From contig JAOXYB010002236.1 of the NCBI GenBank assembly GCA_028565635.1, forward strand, positions 8,355 to 20,392: a DNA stretch of 12,038 nt. Direction: 5' to 3'. Of the stretch, positions 8,089 through 12,038 are shown one piece after another. A program made the position numbers and the translations under genes. The notes under the pieces are model-generated. The model was not told where the DNA came from. It saw only the letters and a list, made by a program, of their open reading frames with translations, and searched no databases. The stretch comes from Phoronis ovalis (lineage: Eukaryota > Phoronida > Phoronidae). The number at the start of each line of letters is the position of its first letter. Within the stretch, counting starts at the first letter, position 1.

Positions 8089-10279
8089 CTATAAAAAGTA
8101 GAAAAATAGAAAACAATGAGTACCACCAAATCCTAGAAATGGCTAGACAAGCAAATAATGTTTTGTATTATTTACGGATCTACATGCCAGGAAGAGGACA
8201 GGAAACAAAGCCAATTATTAACTTCAATATTTATTAAAACCTATTTCCGAGAGAAAATATCAGTGAACAAGGTACGCATAAGCTCCGGTGATTTATGTCA
8301 AAACTAGCCTTAATTTGTTTATTGAGATTCATGAAAAGTTGGTTATATGGATTGTCAAACAAAAATATGGCCTGGTAATCACAATGAAAAAAATAAAAAT
8401 ATATAAAGAAAAAATATAAACACACAGCAAATTTGAAACATCCAAAAAGAAATAAAACATACAAAATTATAACTATGATATATATCCAGGAATTTCATCA
8501 TTCAGTTTCTTCAGTTTTATCGACAAACTCCAAATTGTGGGTTCAAATGTTAACTATATTTATTATTGCTTGTACCAATCTTCATCTTTGAAGTAATTGT
8601 GAGAACTGAATGCATACTATACTGGTGACACAAATATGCAATTTTTTTTTAGTTATGCATGGATCTGCACACAAAGATGTTTGCCTGCATTAAAAAGGTT
8701 TAAAAGGTTACCTACAGAACACATGAGGGTTCGTCGCAACAGTTCACCCTATTTTTCTCGGAACTGTCTACTGGTTTGGAATTATTTATGGTACCAAACA
8801 GCAGCAGAGAAAGCTGATTGGTTTACTTTTTGCCAAAGTTACCTGACAGAAGAGTTCATTATTATTTGCCAGCCACCTGTTACAAGTTGCACATTATTTT
8901 GACTGTTAGATTGCCTTTTACTTGCCAAAAGTCAAGTGGATTCTTACTTGGATTTTTAAGTTTAAGTTCATGAACTGACTATACTATAAGGGGATAGATC
9001 CCTTTGAGACAAGTTATTCACAATTTACACTTTGATTTAAATTTTGGGCAGTTTAATGAAAAATAGACTGTCTAATAGAAGTACATATTTTTGGAAAAGG
9101 TATTAACTCTACTGTACCTGGAAATAAGTGGACAGTAATTAGATTATAGAGCAATCAAAAGTATCTTCAAAATGATTACATTAGCTCATGCACTAATTAA
9201 CATAATACTCAATATTGGTGTTATTCATTTCATACTGTTATATAGTAACTGACTTGTTTAGACCAGAAATATATTGCATTACAAAAAACTAATACAGCAA
9301 AATATCCTTTTACGCTGCATAATAAGTGCACCATCCAAACTGTATGGACTATGAGAGTCGAAGTAAAATGGTAAATTGGCACATATACCCCTCATCTCTG
9401 TTACTAGAAAAATAGCATGCCTGTTGGTCAAATGATAATTGTGGAACAATAGTATTTCTCATCTGAGTTTATTCTGAATTACTGTATACAGACTCAAATT
9501 TTACTAGGCACATTACTGAGTGCACTCACTGCATTACAGTGTGACTTTCTAACAATACAGTCTATCCGTATCAAGTTTTGCTTGGGTCCATATAAAAACA
9601 CTATCGCCTCTAGCATGATGTGTAACCTATAGCTATGTACTTTTAAACTATTGTTCAGCAGGCAGGGAGTTCACTAACCTAGCTATAATTAGCAATTATA
9701 CTGATTACCAACATGTATATCAATGCTCTAATTATCATGCTGAGGAAAACATGATATTAACAAATCCCCAGCATGAACTAGACTCACTTCAGTGCCTCAG
9801 GGGCCGGCTTAGGGGTTATTTTCTTGTTACTAGGATAATCTACCATTATTTACACACTACATTCAATTATGCAAAAAAAATATATACACAACATTAAATT
9901 AAAAACAATTGAACGCGTGTGGTTTTCCTGAATAAAATTTATGCGCATGGTAGAAATAATGATTGTATAGTACACATATGGGTTATATCTACCTGCATTG
10001 TCTAGATATATACCTGTTTATGGCGACATCACAATCTACTACGTCTTTTACTATCAACCAATAATAATAATATTGCGGACAAGATGTAAACAAATAGGAA
10101 TAAGAGTGTATATCCTGGGTCTGTAGTTTGTGCTTGCAGCTGTATACATACATATTACTAGTACATAATTATAGTAAATTGCCATGACAGTCTAAATTAC
10201 AATACAATAAATTTCTAAAACTCACCTGTGCATTATAACTTATAAATTATGTAAAGTATATTTTAAAACATCATCTTAC
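8089..10279 (-). other. Intron of the PLEKHG5-like gene (2.19 kb)
   Basis: Bounded by GTAAGA at 10279 and TTTTTATAG ending at 8089 on the minus strand; phase 0. It is AT-rich, and I recognise no RNA gene, transposon protein or confident extra exon in it. A consensus-like donor CAG|GTGAGT sits at 10226/10225, 54 nt inside the intron. A plus-strand open frame of 88 codons at 8636-8902 shows no domain I recognise and is probably chance. The stretch around 8385-8460 is A-rich on the plus strand. Confidence 0.75.
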
Positions 10280-10384
10280 CTCGACCCAAGTAGAGGAGTA
10301 ATCTAAACTATAGCCGTGAATGCCTCGTCGAGGAAATGAATGTCTCTCGAATCCGAGATTTTTAAGATGCCCTTTCCCTTCCAT
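10280..10384 (-). CDS. PLEKHG5: PLEKHG5-like RhoGEF, upstream exon (possible start codon)
   Basis: Read on the minus strand from an ATG at 10384-10382, this gives 35 codons (M-E-G-K-G-H-L-K-N-L-G-F ... D-Y-S-S-T-W-V-E). It ends at a good donor, GAG|GTAAGA, in phase 0. The next exon starts in phase 0 with H-S-I-S-K-E-C-F, so the reading frame continues. The ATG context is favourable (A at -3, G at +4), and an in-frame TGA lies 18 codons upstream. The segment is basic and Ser/Tyr-containing, like the linker before the RBD-like domain in PLEKHG5. The exon may instead be internal: the frame is open up to a possible acceptor, TTAACAG, which would make it 10425-10280 with first residues V-C-R-H-K-D-V. 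That acceptor lacks a good pyrimidine tract. Coding status is fairly secure through splice phase and through continuity with the next exon; the choice of start is open. Confidence 0.72.
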
Positions 10385-10425
10385 AGTGATCCTATAACTA
10401 CTCCGTACATCTTTATGACGGCACA

Positions 10426-12038
10426 CTGTTAATCCATGTCACACAGATCAGTTACGGATATTAATAATAAATAATATCACAATCTCATTTTCATTAATAA
10501 TTATAGGGAATATTTGCACAACTTCCTCTCACAATGTTATCTAATTGAAACTTTCACTATTTTTGTAACACCTAGTCCTTGATGACACCCAGGCTACTTG
10601 AACAGATAATACTTATTATTTATCTTCTCTTGCTGTCAAAGTTTGTCCATTTTATTGCTCGTTTTGTAATAAACCATAATTGCCGTGTGTAATATCCCTT
10701 TTTAGCCAAACCTACTTCTGAAAGCTGTCATCTGGGTTGATTAACATAGAAAGTATGTATCAATCAATACGATTGGCTATTGTTTGAAATTCAAGCTATA
10801 TGGCTACCTGCATATTGATTCAGGATGTAAGCGATGTATTGACCAACTCAACACATGAGCCACGTACTGTTTCCACAATAGTTATATGGTACATGTATAA
10901 GGAAATAAATTATTACTATTATTCATAGGCAGATCCATTGTTTGAATCTGATGCAGCAGTTGTTATGTTTTAATAATAATCCATAATGATATATTACATA
11001 TAGGAATCTATAGTATAATTGATAAGCTGAAAAATGCTTATATATCAGTTTTCCTTTTACAGATATGTTTAACAGGCTGGTTGAAGTGAGAAACAAAAAA
11101 GCTACTTTAAACACAATTTACTGTTAATAGCAATAAATGTATGCACAATGTTTAGATCAAATATTCCTTTATTCATTCTAATTCTTAGAGATGCTATCAC
11201 ATACATGCTGTAGTGCACTCAATACTTATCAGAAATGTGATATTGAAATTTACATTTCCCTCAAACTGACTTGGGATTAAAAGTGATTGAAGATACATCA
11301 AGAGAAATATGAAGGAAATTAATCTCCTCCTTTGTGGGACATTAAACCAGGCTATTCTTAGTATTTCATTAAATCTATGTTACTATAATATAAATTTAGA
11401 CCACTAATTTACAGGCAATTAAAAGTAAAAAAATGTTCTGCAAATGTATAACTTTTGCTAATAAAATTAATAATTTTTTTTTATAGATAGCAATATATAT
11501 TACATATTATGATACAGAATGAGTGATATCATCTATTCACAGGATCAGTTATGCACAGTGCAACAAGATTTTTCTTTCAAGGGCAGCCGGTATAATTTTT
11601 TTATTCTATTTATTAACCTGCATATTGGAATGCTTTGAATTGTTGAAGATGTTAAAAATTCTAGTAAATAAATTTGCCATTTTCTGTTGTTCAGTATGGC
11701 TGTATGCAGCATGTAATTGTATTGCAAATGCATTAACAAGACACCAAAAGTCACGTTTTAATTAATGTTTCATTCTGATCGTTATGTAGCTGGATGTACC
11801 AAATATCTTAATATATTTCAACTGCTGGTAATTTCACCAATCACTAGATTTATGTACTCGTGGAGATTTTTTAAAAATATGCCAATAGTTGTCAGCAGAT
11901 AGTTGTCAACTTTTAGATAAAAAAGTGCAAAGCTTACAAAAACTCCTAGTTGCCTTCTAATCAGGGTTTTAGCCAGCGACCCGTCATCCCGTCAAATGAC
12001 GGGTTATAATTTTCAATTGACGGTCAAAAATTTTGGCT
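10426..12038. other. 5' flank or further upstream intron; no exon recognised
   Basis: It lies upstream of the first recognised exon on the minus strand. If the ATG at 10384 is the start, the promoter would be here. A CCAAT-type motif (minus-strand AGCCAATCG, about 10779-10787) is present, but there is no convincing TATA or initiator arrangement. Overlapping open frames at 11523-11765 (plus) and 11545-11754 (minus) oppose each other and have no recognisable domain or splice support. A short GTGGGACATTAAACCAG stretch near 11334-11350 resembles tails of small interspersed repeats in some invertebrates, but the match is from memory and weak. Confidence 0.45.
11971..12038. repeat. Foldback repeat with TGACG/CGTCA motifs, truncated by window end
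   Basis: ACCCGTCAT (11979-11987) pairs with ATGACGGGT (11996-12004), and CCCGTC (11988-11993) can alternatively pair with GACGGG (11998-12003). AGCCA at 11971 and TGGCT at 12034-12038 form a short outer inverted pair. TGACG or CGTCA occurs four times in about 45 bp, against an AT-rich background where CpG is otherwise sparse. It looks like the edge of a small nonautonomous element or a structured repeat; nothing identifies the family. Confidence 0.55.

Noticed and set aside
8636-8902. 88-codon plus-strand open frame, the longest in the window
   Set aside because: No recognisable domain or motif, no convincing splice sites or start context, on the opposite strand and inside an intron of the supported gene. 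A frame of this length is expected by chance in 12 kb.
11523-11765. Overlapping open frames on both strands (80 codons plus, 69 codons minus)
   Set aside because: Two opposing frames over the same bases without domain similarity or splice support are most easily explained by chance absence of stops.
1-12038. tRNA, rRNA or other structured RNA genes, and transposon proteins
   Set aside because: I looked for cloverleaf-like stems with B-box signals, rRNA-like conserved blocks, and reverse-transcriptase or transposase motifs on both strands by eye and found none. A tRNAscan, Rfam or RepeatMasker run would be more sensitive.

Overview
This window looks like AT-rich nuclear DNA from an animal, probably an invertebrate. 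It has no bacterial-style gene content: no open frame exceeds 88 codons, there are no ribosome-binding-site/ORF pairs, and the coding signal is confined to short stretches flanked by GT..AG splice sites. The species is not identifiable from the sequence. A lophotrochozoan such as a mollusc is a guess based on the protein's character and the small degenerate repeats.

The main content is part of one gene on the minus strand, running from high to low coordinates. Four exons chain in compatible phase: about 10425/10384-10280, 8088-7994, 6228-6092 and 1626-1534. The two middle exons (joined through an Arg codon split AG|G) encode about 77 residues that match, from memory, the Ras-binding-like region in the N-terminal part of PLEKHG5 (Syx/Tech), a pleckstrin-homology/Dbl-homology RhoGEF. 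The S-K-E-C-F-T, K-F-D, L-L-P, K-R-G-I, T-P-L and G-G motifs occur in the same order as in the vertebrate protein. The catalytic DH and PH domains are not in the window; they should lie beyond position 1 on the minus strand.

Layout in + coordinates: 1-1533 is intron with one weak 37-nt exon candidate. 1534-1626 is a basic/Ser-rich exon that could be internal or an alternative first exon. 1627-6091 is a long intron with a 31-bp tandem duplication and a cluster of small hairpins. 6092-6228 is the second half of the RBD-like domain. 6229-7993 is an intron carrying an 18-copy 25-bp minisatellite. 7994-8088 is the first half of the RBD-like domain. 8089-10279 is an intron with no recognised content. 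10280-10384 (perhaps to 10425) is the most upstream exon seen. 10426-12038 is 5' flank or a further intron, ending in a compact foldback repeat cut by the window edge.

I found no previously undescribed multi-gene system. The observations most worth checking are the two possible alternative start exons, the intronic minisatellite with CpG/TpG variant copies, and the terminal foldback repeat.
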